From positions 13,403,001 to 13,467,000 of the forward strand of contig CM076948.1 of the NCBI GenBank assembly GCA_039566865.1: a stretch of 64,000 bases of DNA, written 5' to 3'. Shown here one piece after another: positions 35,737 to 44,524 of this stretch; the first letter of the stretch is position 1; the number at the start of each line of letters is the position of its first letter. This DNA comes from Aurelia coerulea. Taxonomy: Eukaryota > Cnidaria > Scyphozoa > Semaeostomeae > Ulmaridae. Both the position numbers and the translations under genes were made by a program. The notes below the pieces were generated by a model. That model did no database searches, was not told the origin of the DNA, and was given only the letters and a program-made list of their open reading frames with translations.

Positions 35737-38700
35737 TTAATTCGGGAAAAGTTTATAGTGTGTTTTTGCGAGTTCACCCATTGCGCTGTTCATTCCATTG
35801 GGTTCTTTTGTGTCCAATCTAGCAATCCATTTGTCCTCAAAGTTACCTAGGTCTGCTTCGTTTCCTTCCACTTTCTGCAAAATATGCACTTTTAAGTTCT
35901 TATCGAATGTGCAATCTTGGCTATTAAAGAAATGCCTTTCGAGTTCCGTTGCTGTTGGATCATTTCTAGAATCACTTCTATGTTTGTTAAATCTTTGGCT
36001 TACTGGTGTAGAAGTGTAGCCGACGTAAAGAGTGTTATGCTTGTTGCATTCTGCCGCGTAAATTACATTCTTGCTTTGACAAGTACCTCCAGAAATGTTT
36101 GAGACTTTTCCTGACATTTCATTTTTTAACTTATTTGTTTGTCCCATATGTGGACATAGTTTGCAAGGACGTCCTCGTTTGTTGGTATTCTTTTGGGTGC
36201 ATCTTATGCTTTCTCCGTATGATTTTGACTGTTTTGTTTCTGATTGAACTAACTTAGAGCGGATATTAGGGTTCCGACGATATGCGATCATGGGAGCATT
36301 TAAAAATATATTCCTCATATTTGGGTCTCCATGAATCATTAACTCGTAATTTCTATGGAGTACTTTAGCTAGTCCTTTAAATTTCCTGTGCCAGTTAATT
36401 ACTAGTGGTATTCGATCTTTATTTGGGCTATTGTTTTGTACTTGTCCATTCAGGAGTGATGTTCTGTCCTTTTCTTCGACTTCTTTCGCGATCTTATTTA
36501 AACCAGATATAGAATAACCACGATTGACATAAAAATTTATGAACTTGATTACGTGTTTTCTATAGGCCTGTATCAGGTGGCAGATTCTTCTTATGCGAAT
36601 GAATTGTGACAGAGGATTTGAACGTATGGTGTGAAAGGGATGGTCAGACTGTCTGTGAAGATAAGAGTGGGTTGAAGTTGGTTTGCAGTACAGTTCTGTC
36701 ATGATTTTTCCATCTACGATCTTTATCTTTGTATCCAGAAATGCTACCTCTGTTTTAGAATATTCCGTGGTGAACTTAATGTTTGATTGATAGCCATGGT
36801 TTTCTGCATAGGAATGACAAAAGGCTAGGAAATTGTTTAAGCTTTCAATATTGTCGTTCCAGAGAAAAAATATGTCGTCTATGTATCTGACCCATGAAAG
36901 TGGCACACGACCATGTTCTTTCTTGTACGCATCGATCATTTCGTCTTCAAAAGTTGACATAAATAAATTAGCATAATTCACTGCCATCGGTGTTCCCATC
37001 GCAGTTCCTTTAATTTGATGATAGTATTTATTCAAAAATTGCATAGTATTGCTTGTCAATATGACATTGATCAGCTTTGATATGTACGAAGAGGGGATTG
37101 ACTTGTCTTTCCGTTGTTCAAGAGCCTTTTCACAAGCAGATATTCCTTCCTTGTGTGATATATTTGGATAGAGGGAAGCAACGTCCATCGTTACAAGAAA
37201 TACGTCATTGAAATTGATCTCCTTATCGTTCAAACTTTCAATATGCATAACAAAGTCTGTTGTGTCTCTGATGTATGATTTTGTCTTCATAGCTGCTGGC
37301 TTTAAAAAACTATCAACCCATTCAGATAATCTAGCTGTGCATGATTGATAACCACTACAAATTGGTCGCAACGGTGGAAATTTGCTGAAACTCTTGTGCA
37401 TCTTAGGTAAGCCATAAAAACAGGGTGTTCTTGATCCTTCTCTAAGTCTTGTCTCCTCTGTTTCTCCAATGTAGGCAAGGTTGCTCATCTCACTGATTAT
37501 TCCATCTAATTCTCTACGGTAGTTAGGGTTAGGATCTTCTGGAACGTCTTCATAGTAGTTCTTATTATTTAGTGTTTCTAAACACGCCTCATTGTAATCA
37601 TTTGTGTCCATGATGACAATACCGTTGCCTTTGTCAGCTGGCTTTATTATTATAGAATCATCTGATGACAGTGCATTCAGTGCTTTTCTTTGGCCGTCCG
37701 TAAGGTTGTTCCAGTTGTTATTTTTGTTAAGTTCAAGATGATGTTTTATATCATTTAGCAGGTTGTCAATGAATTGTGTTAAGCTTTCCGACCTCTCTTC
37801 TCTTACCTTTGCAGGATACCAGTTTGGGTTCTTAATTGTCCAGTTAAGTCTTGAACGATCCGAGCGATCCGATCCTGTACTCTTCTCGATGTCTTTTTTG
37901 GGATGTACTTGGCTGTCTTCGTTATTCCTTTCGTTGAAGTATTCCTTCAATTTAAGTCGTCGAATAAAATTGTGAATATCGTTTACAAACTTTTCCTTGT
38001 TGTAGTTCTTTTGACTTGGAGTGAATGACAATCCTAATTCTAAGACTGACTTTTCGTCCTCAGTGATTACATGTTTCGATAAGTTGTAAATTCCGGATTG
38101 ATTTTGATGATTTTTGAAAGGCTTTTTTCTACGACAATCATTAAGTCCTTTGGGTTCTTTTCTGGTCTTATTTGCTTTTTTATACTTATTTTGTTTGTTG
38201 AGGATACAGAAGCGGTTTAATAAGGGAATATCTTTTTTCAAATTCTTGTCTGTTAATCCACTACATGTTTTCTTTGGAAATGTCCATTTGTTATTAGGAT
38301 GTATCTGTTTCGTAATCTCTTCTTCTCTTGGCGTTGTTGCGTTTATCCTTTTGATTGGGAAAGGAATGATAAAACCAGATTCCAAACATTCAAAAAAATG
38401 TTGCCTCATCTTAGATTGGTCGAATATTTTACTTGAAGGGTCTTCGTTTCTAGCTAGCTCAGCAGCATAAGCCAGAGCAAAGAGTCCACAATCATTTTGA
38501 CCTTCTTGAGTGGAAGCCACTTTCTTATGGATAATAGTTGGTGAAACCTCTTGGTCCGGTGAATAAATAACCTTGATCTCCGATATAAGTTTCTCTGTTG
38601 GTGCCATGTTTAAACTATCAAATACTCTAACTGCGCCTCCAATAGAAGTTGATGTCACAAAGTGATTAATACCAGTATGATGTATATGAATTGTAGGAAA

Positions 38701-39570
38701 AGGATCATATACCAGTTGTTCATCATTGAAGCAAGCTGATTGAAATGTGAAGAATGGAAATTTCTTTTGCAATAGTTTCATTCCTGCATCTATGAGTCGA
38801 TCGCAAATATTCTCTCCGCTTATTAAAAATTCCTTCTCAGTCATGCCAAGGTTCAGCGAACTAATCCACAAATCTTCATCGCTTTTCTTGGTTTGACAAT
38901 TCTTCAGATCTGCTACTTTCGGTTCGTTTTCTTTCAATCTGTTGATTTTCTTCTTTTTGCGTCCAGTGCACTTCATATCTTCGCGGTCATTAAATTCTTG
39001 GATACAGGTTACAAGAAAATCAAATCTTTCATGGTCCCTCGTAATATTTTTCAAAGTATCTGTTAATTCTGCTTTTTCGTTCTCCATTTTGCTAATTATA
39101 GACATGTAATGATCCAATATAAAATCTATAATTTTAAGAGAATTGTCATTTGCCAAAGTCTTTAACTTGTTATCAAGATCCTCTGATGGTTGCGCAGCTG
39201 ATATAGAAAAGTCAGATATTAGGCCATTGGGTATTACATTGTTCTCTCGGCAAATGTTAAGGAACGAAAGATGACTTTTAACCTTGATCAATGTTATGTT
39301 AAGTTTCTTCAGATTCAGAAAGGCAATCTTTTCTGCATCACTTCTGTAGTCAAAAGCTTGAGAATGTTTATTTGGAGGGCCAGGGTTCTTCTCGATCCGC
39401 TTGTCCAAAAAACATAATATTGCAGAAAGACTTACGACAGCTAAAAACAATGTACTATATGAGAGTCTTTTCTTAGAATCCGTTCCTGTCATCGTTGGTG
39501 TCTTCACCATCGAGAGATGGTGTGCCTTGAACGTGCCAATGCTCCTTCGATAGCTTTCCAGGTCGTTCAT
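35737..39570 (-). CDS. PLE polyprotein: hydrophobic/2A-like leader, Ulp1-like protease, RT, GIY-YIG endonuclease
   Basis: The ORF is intact, 1277 residues from the first ATG (39570; an in-frame TAA lies just upstream). Residues 41-55 are hydrophobic, and NPGP at 62-65 (RIEKNPGP) resembles a 2A translational-recoding motif. Residues about 230-390 resemble a Ulp1/C48 cysteine protease, with candidate catalytic residues H303, D318, Q355 and C361 (DCG). RT spans about 600-1000: KPADKGNGIVIMD, GLPKMHK, motif A TMDVASLYPN (D796), motif B IKGTAMGTPMA, motif C RYIDD (D898, D899), AFLDTKI. A Cys-rich linker follows (C1136, C1139, C1164, C1175). The GIY-YIG endonuclease has LYVGYTS (1181-1187), E1245 and N1261. 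RT and endonuclease copy and insert the element in PLEs. The protease fusion is unusual; its substrate is unknown. Confidence 0.92.
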   Translation of the reverse strand: MNDLESYRRSIGTFKAHHLSMVKTPTMTGTDSKKRLSYSTLFLAVVSLSAILCFLDKRIEKNPGPPNKHSQAFDYRSDAEKIAFLNLKKLNITLIKVKSHLSFLNICRENNVIPNGLISDFSISAAQPSEDLDNKLKTLANDNSLKIIDFILDHYMSIISKMENEKAELTDTLKNITRDHERFDFLVTCIQEFNDREDMKCTGRKKKKINRLKENEPKVADLKNCQTKKSDEDLWISSLNLGMTEKEFLISGENICDRLIDAGMKLLQKKFPFFTFQSACFNDEQLVYDPFPTIHIHHTGINHFVTSTSIGGAVRVFDSLNMAPTEKLISEIKVIYSPDQEVSPTIIHKKVASTQEGQNDCGLFALAYAAELARNEDPSSKIFDQSKMRQHFFECLESGFIIPFPIKRINATTPREEEITKQIHPNNKWTFPKKTCSGLTDKNLKKDIPLLNRFCILNKQNKYKKANKTRKEPKGLNDCRRKKPFKNHQNQSGIYNLSKHVITEDEKSVLELGLSFTPSQKNYNKEKFVNDIHNFIRRLKLKEYFNERNNEDSQVHPKKDIEKSTGSDRSDRSRLNWTIKNPNWYPAKVREERSESLTQFIDNLLNDIKHHLELNKNNNWNNLTDGQRKALNALSSDDSIIIKPADKGNGIVIMDTNDYNEACLETLNNKNYYEDVPEDPNPNYRRELDGIISEMSNLAYIGETEETRLREGSRTPCFYGLPKMHKSFSKFPPLRPICSGYQSCTARLSEWVDSFLKPAAMKTKSYIRDTTDFVMHIESLNDKEINFNDVFLVTMDVASLYPNISHKEGISACEKALEQRKDKSIPSSYISKLINVILTSNTMQFLNKYYHQIKGTAMGTPMAVNYANLFMSTFEDEMIDAYKKEHGRVPLSWVRYIDDIFFLWNDNIESLNNFLAFCHSYAENHGYQSNIKFTTEYSKTEVAFLDTKIKIVDGKIMTELYCKPTSTHSYLHRQSDHPFHTIRSNPLSQFIRIRRICHLIQAYRKHVIKFINFYVNRGYSISGLNKIAKEVEEKDRTSLLNGQVQNNSPNKDRIPLVINWHRKFKGLAKVLHRNYELMIHGDPNMRNIFLNAPMIAYRRNPNIRSKLVQSETKQSKSYGESIRCTQKNTNKRGRPCKLCPHMGQTNKLKNEMSGKVSNISGGTCQSKNVIYAAECNKHNTLYVGYTSTPVSQRFNKHRSDSRNDPTATELERHFFNSQDCTFDKNLKVHILQKVEGNEADLGNFEDKWIARLDTKEPNGMNSAMGELAKTHYKLFPN

Positions 39571-39674
39571 CTTCAAATCTTTGTTTCCATATTATAATTG
39601 CAAGTAAAGATTGTTTCGTCTTGATTGTTTAAGTATAATAGAGTCAAGAAAAACAAGAACTTTTCAGTGAAATA

Positions 39675-39701
39675 TTTCGATCTTATGTAGATCTTCTTCA
39701 G
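39675..39701 (-). ncRNA. Second copy of the hammerhead-like core (candidate)
   Basis: Identical to the motif at 35522-35548. It lies in the repeated flank upstream of the copy A ORF, so the two candidate ribozymes bracket one PLE unit. Confidence 0.45.
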
Positions 39702-40717
39702 TCACAATGTTAATAGATTATAAGAGTGTACCATAACGATAAAGGAAAGAATTATAAATTCGATTTAAGAGTTCTACAAATGTCAGTGGAATTTCTGATT
39801 CTGATAATGCGGCGTAGATTGCTAATTACGAAAAGAATAAGTCATAAGAACATAAAACTCGAAATAAGGAATACATACATAAGATGCTGTTAATTCGGGA
39901 AAAGTTTATAGTGTGTTTTTGCGAGTTCACCCATTGCGAGGTTCATTCCATTGGGTTCTTTTGTGTCCAATCTAGCAATCCATTTGTCCTCAAAGTTACC
40001 TAGGTCTGCTTCGTTTCCTTCCACTTTCTGCAAAATATGCACTTTTAAGTTCTTATCGAATGTGCAATCTTGGCTATTAAAGAAATGCCTTTCGAGTTCC
40101 GTTGCTGTTGGATCATTTCTAGAATCACTTCTATGTTTGTTAAATCTTTGGCTTACTGGTGTAGAAGTGTAGCCGACGTAAAGAGTGTTATGCTTGTTGC
40201 ATTCTGCCGCGTAAATTACATTCTTGCTTTGACAAGTACCTCCAGAAATGTTTGAGACTTTTCCTGACATTTCATTTTTTAACTTATTTATTTGTCCCAT
40301 ATGTGGACATAGTTTGCAAGGACGTCCTCGTTTTTTGGTATTCTTTTGGGTGCATCTTATGCTTTCTCCGTATGATTTTGACTGTTTTGTTTCTGATTGA
40401 ACTAACTTAGAGCGGATATTAGGGTTCCGACGATATGCGATCATGGGAGCATTTAAAAATATATTCCTCATATTTGGGTCTCCATGAATCATTAACTCGT
40501 AATTTCTATGGAGTACTTTAGCTAGTCCTTTAAATTTCCTGTGCCAGTTAATTACTAGTGGTATTCGATCTTTATTTGGGCTATTGTTTTGTACTTGTCC
40601 ATTCAGGAGTGATGTTCTGTCCTTTTCTTCGACTTCTTTCGCGATCTTATTTAAACCAGATATAGAATAACCACGATTGACATAAAAATTTATGAACTTG
40701 ATTACGTGTTTTCTATA

Positions 40718-40928
40718 CCGGGTGTCCCAAAATGATGTATTATTGTTTGATTGCTTGTATGTCCATAACCAATGAACGGATTTTCAAAAACTTTGTTTTA
40801 TTTGATTGCCTAAAGGCTAAATTGGATGTTAAGATGTTGGTTGTGGTTTTACCAGTTTTTGAAAATCGGTTCATTGGTTATGGACATATAAGCAATCAAA
40901 CGATAATACATCATTTTGGGACACCCGG
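40718..40928. mobile_element. TA-flanked MITE 4 (CCGGGTGTCCC ends), 211 bp
   Basis: CCGGGTGTCCCAAAATGATG and the following 60 or so bases are repeated inverted, with TA on both sides (40716-40717 and 40929-40930). PLE copies A (about 36562) and C (about 41448) give the uninterrupted target TCTATAG, so this is a clean insertion with TA duplication. It is the youngest-looking member of its end family here. Confidence 0.95.
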
Positions 40929-41329
40929 TAGTCCTGTATCAGGTGGCAGATTCTTCTTCTGCGAATGAATTGTGACAGAGGATTTGAACCTATGGTGTGA
41001 AAGGGATGGTCAGACTGTCTGTGAAGATAAGAGTGGGTTGAAGTTGGTTTGCAGTACAGTTCTGTCATGATTTTTCCATCTACGATCTTTATCTTTGTAT
41101 CCAGAAATGCTACCTCTGTTTTAGAATATTCCGTGGTGAACTTAATGTTTGATTGATAGCCATGGTTTTCTGCATAGGAATGACAAAAGGCTAGGAAATT
41201 GTTTAAGCTTTCAATATTGTCGTTCCAGAGAAAAAATATGTCGTCTATGTATCTGACCCATGAAAGTGGCACACGACCATGTTCCTTCTTGTACGCATCG
41301 ATCATTTCGTCTTCAAAGTTGTACTGCAA

Positions 41330-42443
41330 ACCAACTTCAACCCACTCTTATCTTCACAGACAGTCTGACCATCCCTTTCACACCATACGTTCAAATCCTC
41401 TGTCACAATTCATTCGCATAAGAAGAATCTGCCACCTGATACAGGACTATAGAAAACACGCAATCAAGTTCATAAATTTTTATGTCAATCGTGGTTATTC
41501 TATATCTGGTTTAAATAAGATCGCGAAAGAAGTCGAAGAAAAGGACAGAACATCACTCCTGAATGGACAAGTACAAAACAATAGCCCAAATAAAGATCGA
41601 ATACCACTAGTAATTAACTGGCACAGGAAATTTAAAGGACTAGCTAAAGTACTCCATAGAAATTACGAGTTAATGATTCATGGAGACCCAAATATGAGGA
41701 ATATATTTTTAAATGCTCCCATGATCGCATATCGTCGGAACCCTAATATCCGCTCTAAATTAGTTCAATCAGAAACAAAACAGTCAAAATCATACGGAGA
41801 AAGCATAAGATGCACCCAAAAGAATACCAAAAAACGAGGACGTCCTTGCAAACTATGTCCACATATGGGACAAACAAATAAGTTAAAAAATGAAATGTCA
41901 GGAAAAGTCTCAAACATTTCTGGAGGTACTTGTCAAAGCAAGAATGTAATTTACGCGGCAGAATGCAACAAGCATAACACTCTTTACGTCGGCTACACTT
42001 CTACACCAGTAAGCCAAAGATTTAACAAACATAGAAGTGATTCTAGAAATGATCCAACAGCAACGGAACTCGAAAGGCATTTCTTTAATAGCCAAGATTG
42101 CACATTCGATAAGAACTTAAAAGTGCATATTTTGCAGAAAGTGGAAGGAAACGAAGCAGACCTAGGTAACTTTGAGGACAAATGGATTGCTAGATTGGAC
42201 ACAAAAGAACCCAATGGAATGAACAGCGCAATGGGTGAACTCGCAAAAACACACTATAAACTTTTCCCGAATTAACAGCATCTTATGTATGTATTCCTTA
42301 TTTCGAGTTTTATGTTCTTATGACTTATTCTTTTCGTAATTAGCAATCTACGCCGCATTATCAGAATCAGAAATTCCACGGACATTTGTAGAACTCTTAA
42401 ATCGAATTTATAATTCTTTCCTTTATCGTTATGGTACACTCTT
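41330..42443 (+). mobile_element. PLE partial copy C, inverted
   Basis: This plus-strand copy runs from CKPTSTHSYLHRQ (about residue 962 of the full protein) through the linker and GIY-YIG domain to the normal stop (42273-42275). The 3' flank continues to ACACTCTTAT, where a TTA tract takes over. About 310 codons are uninterrupted. It faces copy B tail-outward, forming an inverted repeat centred near 41328. The junction shows only a few bases of shared sequence (GTTGT). Inverted partial copies beside a full copy are typical of PLE integration. Confidence 0.9.
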
Positions 42444-42444
42444 A

Positions 42445-42527
<83 letters not shown>
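42444..42527. repeat. (TTA)n microsatellite
   Basis: About 27 TTA units replace the end of PLE copy C and separate it from the Ty3/gypsy RT sequence on the minus strand. Confidence 0.95.
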
Positions 42528-42530
<3 letters not shown>

Positions 42531-43610
42531 AGATGAACATTAGGAATCTCTCCAAAAATTAGCTGCAGTGCTTTGTTCAGCTCCCCAGAAGCCACTACAT
42601 TCCCCATAGTAAGCCACTTAAAAAGCATCAACCGACCATTTGCATGGAACACTGTGGCATATCGACTTTATTCATCCAGTGTTAGTTGGTGAAAGGCTGC
42701 CTTTAGATCTAACTTGGTGAAATATCTACTGCCAGATAACCGGGCTTTTATATCCTCAACATTTGGAATAGGAACATGCGTGTTCTTTATCGCCTTATTA
42801 ACTTGTCTCATGTCTACTGTTACTCTCAGACTTCCATCTTCTTTTGGTGCCAAGACAATATTAGAGATCCAAGGAGCTGGACCCGAGTGTTCCTCTATGA
42901 TATCAGCTCTTTCCATTTCATCTATTTCTTCATCTAATCTTTTTTCAAGTGAAACGGGACTGGTCTTGGAGGCTGAGCCGCAGGTTTTATTGTGTCATCC
43001 AGGTATATTCTTACTTCATGATCTTTCAGAGTGCCTATCCCTTCAAATACTTTGGGATGTTTCTTCAGCCAATGGTTCTTTTCCTCATTGGATTTTTATC
43101 AACTATGATCCTCTGAATTCTTTCCTCTTCTTGAGGTGGATCTGAATTCAACTTGATTATTCCAAGCCTCTCTGCTGTTGGCCCACTTATCAAGGGCTCT
43201 ATATTCTTCTTGTGCACAACATACCAGGTTGCTGTTGTCACCATATCTCCAAAAACTATTGAACCTTTATATTTGCCTACTACACGGAAAGGTTTTGCTC
43301 CATATGGGCTGATTCGTAGGCGTAACTTTTCTAATGGGAGTTTTAGCATGTATGCAGTACGTTTTGGCATAGCATTGATTTCTGCAGCAGTGTCGGTTGT
43401 TGCTCTGACAATGTTTCCACGCACAGCAACTTCCACCTGAAAATCATGGTGTGCTCTTTTGACTTTATTACAATGAGCTTGTCGAGCACCCTGGATCCTG
43501 AATACTTTACGCACTCTCCGAACTAGCTTTCTACCACTGTCAGCATCCTCAGTTGAGGAGCTTACACTTGTTGCTGAAACACTAGATTCTCCATTCGAAC
43601 TGTTTGCAGA
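42528..43610 (-). pseudogene. Ty3/gypsy pol, first half: protease and RT start
   Basis: The minus-strand pol frame overlaps the end of gag in the -1 frame (ESSVSATSVSSS near 43585). It continues through RKVFRIQGARQ to a retropepsin region with TTDTAAEINAMP (about 43400). The usual D-T/S-G reads DTA here. After LISGPTAERLGIIKL comes the linker HPKVFEGIGTLKDHEVRIYL and, after a frameshift near 42955, the RT: APKEDGSLRVTVDMRQVNKA and YFTKLDLKAAFHQLTLDE (motif A, about 42690), then a TGA/frame break and FGEIPNVHLIY. It ends there at a TTA tract; LIHDYLIIAAPT resumes at 31560. Confidence 0.87.
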
Positions 43611-44520
43611 TGTGTCATCTGTTCTACTTTCTTTTGTTTGTCACATAAATTTGAACCTGCCCAATGTCCTTTCTTATCACAAATATGGCAGAGTGATTTT
43701 AATGCAGGGCACTTCTCTGTGTTGCATCTTCCTCTACCACATCTATAGCATCTGAATTGCTGTCTTGCTGGATTCTTTTGTTGTGAAATTTTTTCTCTGA
43801 CCGCTGCTTTCTTTACATATTTTCCAGGTTTTAGTCTTTCTTCCTTATACTCCCTTTGCTCTCCTAGCTTTGCAGCTCCAATCAGTGCAGCTTCTGCTCT
43901 TCTTCCTTGGTCCTCAAGTTCTGGAAGTTCCCATTGTTCTTTTAAAGCATTCTTCCTGAACTCTTCATCTCTTACCCCAATAATTATTTGATCCCTAATA
44001 AGGGTATCACCCACTGTAAAATTCTTACCCTTACATGTGAATGAACAGCTCCTTGATTGCCTTTTTACTTCATTAACAAAACTGTCAAATAACTGATCGA
44101 TGCCCTGTGACAGACGATGAAATTTGTTATGAGCCATGGTTTGATTCCGAGTCGGATTGTATCTGTTCTGATTCTTCCCACCAGCTCATCAAATGACATT
44201 TTGCTGAGATCTTTTTTCAGACGCCACTGCTTCAATGTCATCCATAAAACGATCTGTGGCATAATGTCCTCGAAACTGTTTCAGCATATCTTGACCTATC
44301 CATAGCTCCTTATCAGTAACATCACTTGATGGGCTTCTGTCCCATGCAAGATAATTGCACTTGTATAAACGTAGACATTTCTCAAATGCTTGTGCAACTT
44401 CCCCTTCATGCTGTGATGGATCAAAAGGGCGTAGTTTTGTACTTGTTGGCTGGGCTTCCCTGTTAAAGTAGCCTAGCCCGTTACCATACTCATCAGATAA
44501 CACGGAAAAATAAGACAGTT
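43562..44520 (-). pseudogene. Ty3/gypsy Gag with zinc knuckles
   Basis: The N-terminal part (44503-44189: YGNGLGYFNREAQ..., LKQFRGHYATDRFMDDIE) is followed by frame changes near 44190 and 44130. The 44137-43562 frame then contains LFDSFVNEVKRQSRSCSF, RDQIIIGVRDEEFRK and two nucleic-acid-binding knuckles, CYRCGRGRC...C and CHICDKKGHWAGSNLC. Gag would form the particle core and bind RNA. No long terminal repeats were recognised next to it. The broken frames make it inactive. Confidence 0.82.
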
Positions 44521-44524
44521 TTTT

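Larger units (their letters stand above)
35441..39591 (-). mobile_element. Penelope-like element, full-length copy A
   Basis: A unit of about 4.15 kb on the minus strand contains one long intact ORF. The sequence after the ORF (35441-35736) is repeated, nearly identical, just upstream of the ORF start (39592-39889). Copy A and partial copy B therefore lie head to tail, as PLEs with pseudo-LTRs commonly do. The shared segment begins ATAATTGCAAGTAAAGATTG on the plus strand. Copies A and B differ at only scattered bases, so the array is young. The element sits inside a split Ty3/gypsy element. Confidence 0.9.
39592..41325 (-). mobile_element. PLE partial copy B, 5'-truncated, with MITE insertion
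   Basis: This is a near-identical copy of the 3' part of copy A, in the same orientation and directly upstream of it. It covers the pseudo-LTR-like end, the GIY-YIG and linker region (frame 39890-40492 and beyond) and the RT C-terminal half back to FEDEMIDAYKKEHG (about 41325). A 211-bp MITE (40718-40928) interrupts the frame at the position of VIKFI/HLIQ. It joins inverted copy C at about 41325-41330. Its own ORF is truncated and interrupted, so it is non-autonomous. Confidence 0.9.

Noticed and set aside
35798..38470. Several plus-strand frames opposite the PLE ORF
   Set aside because: They are antisense shadows of the intact 1277-residue minus-strand frame; identical shadows recur in copies B and C.
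41385..41410. tRNA B-box-like GTTCAAATCC
   Set aside because: It lies within the PLE coding sequence and no cloverleaf can be formed around it.
42272..42652. Frame with a poly-Asn core
   Set aside because: Artefact of the TTA tract joining Ty3/gypsy RT remnant to PLE flank sequence.
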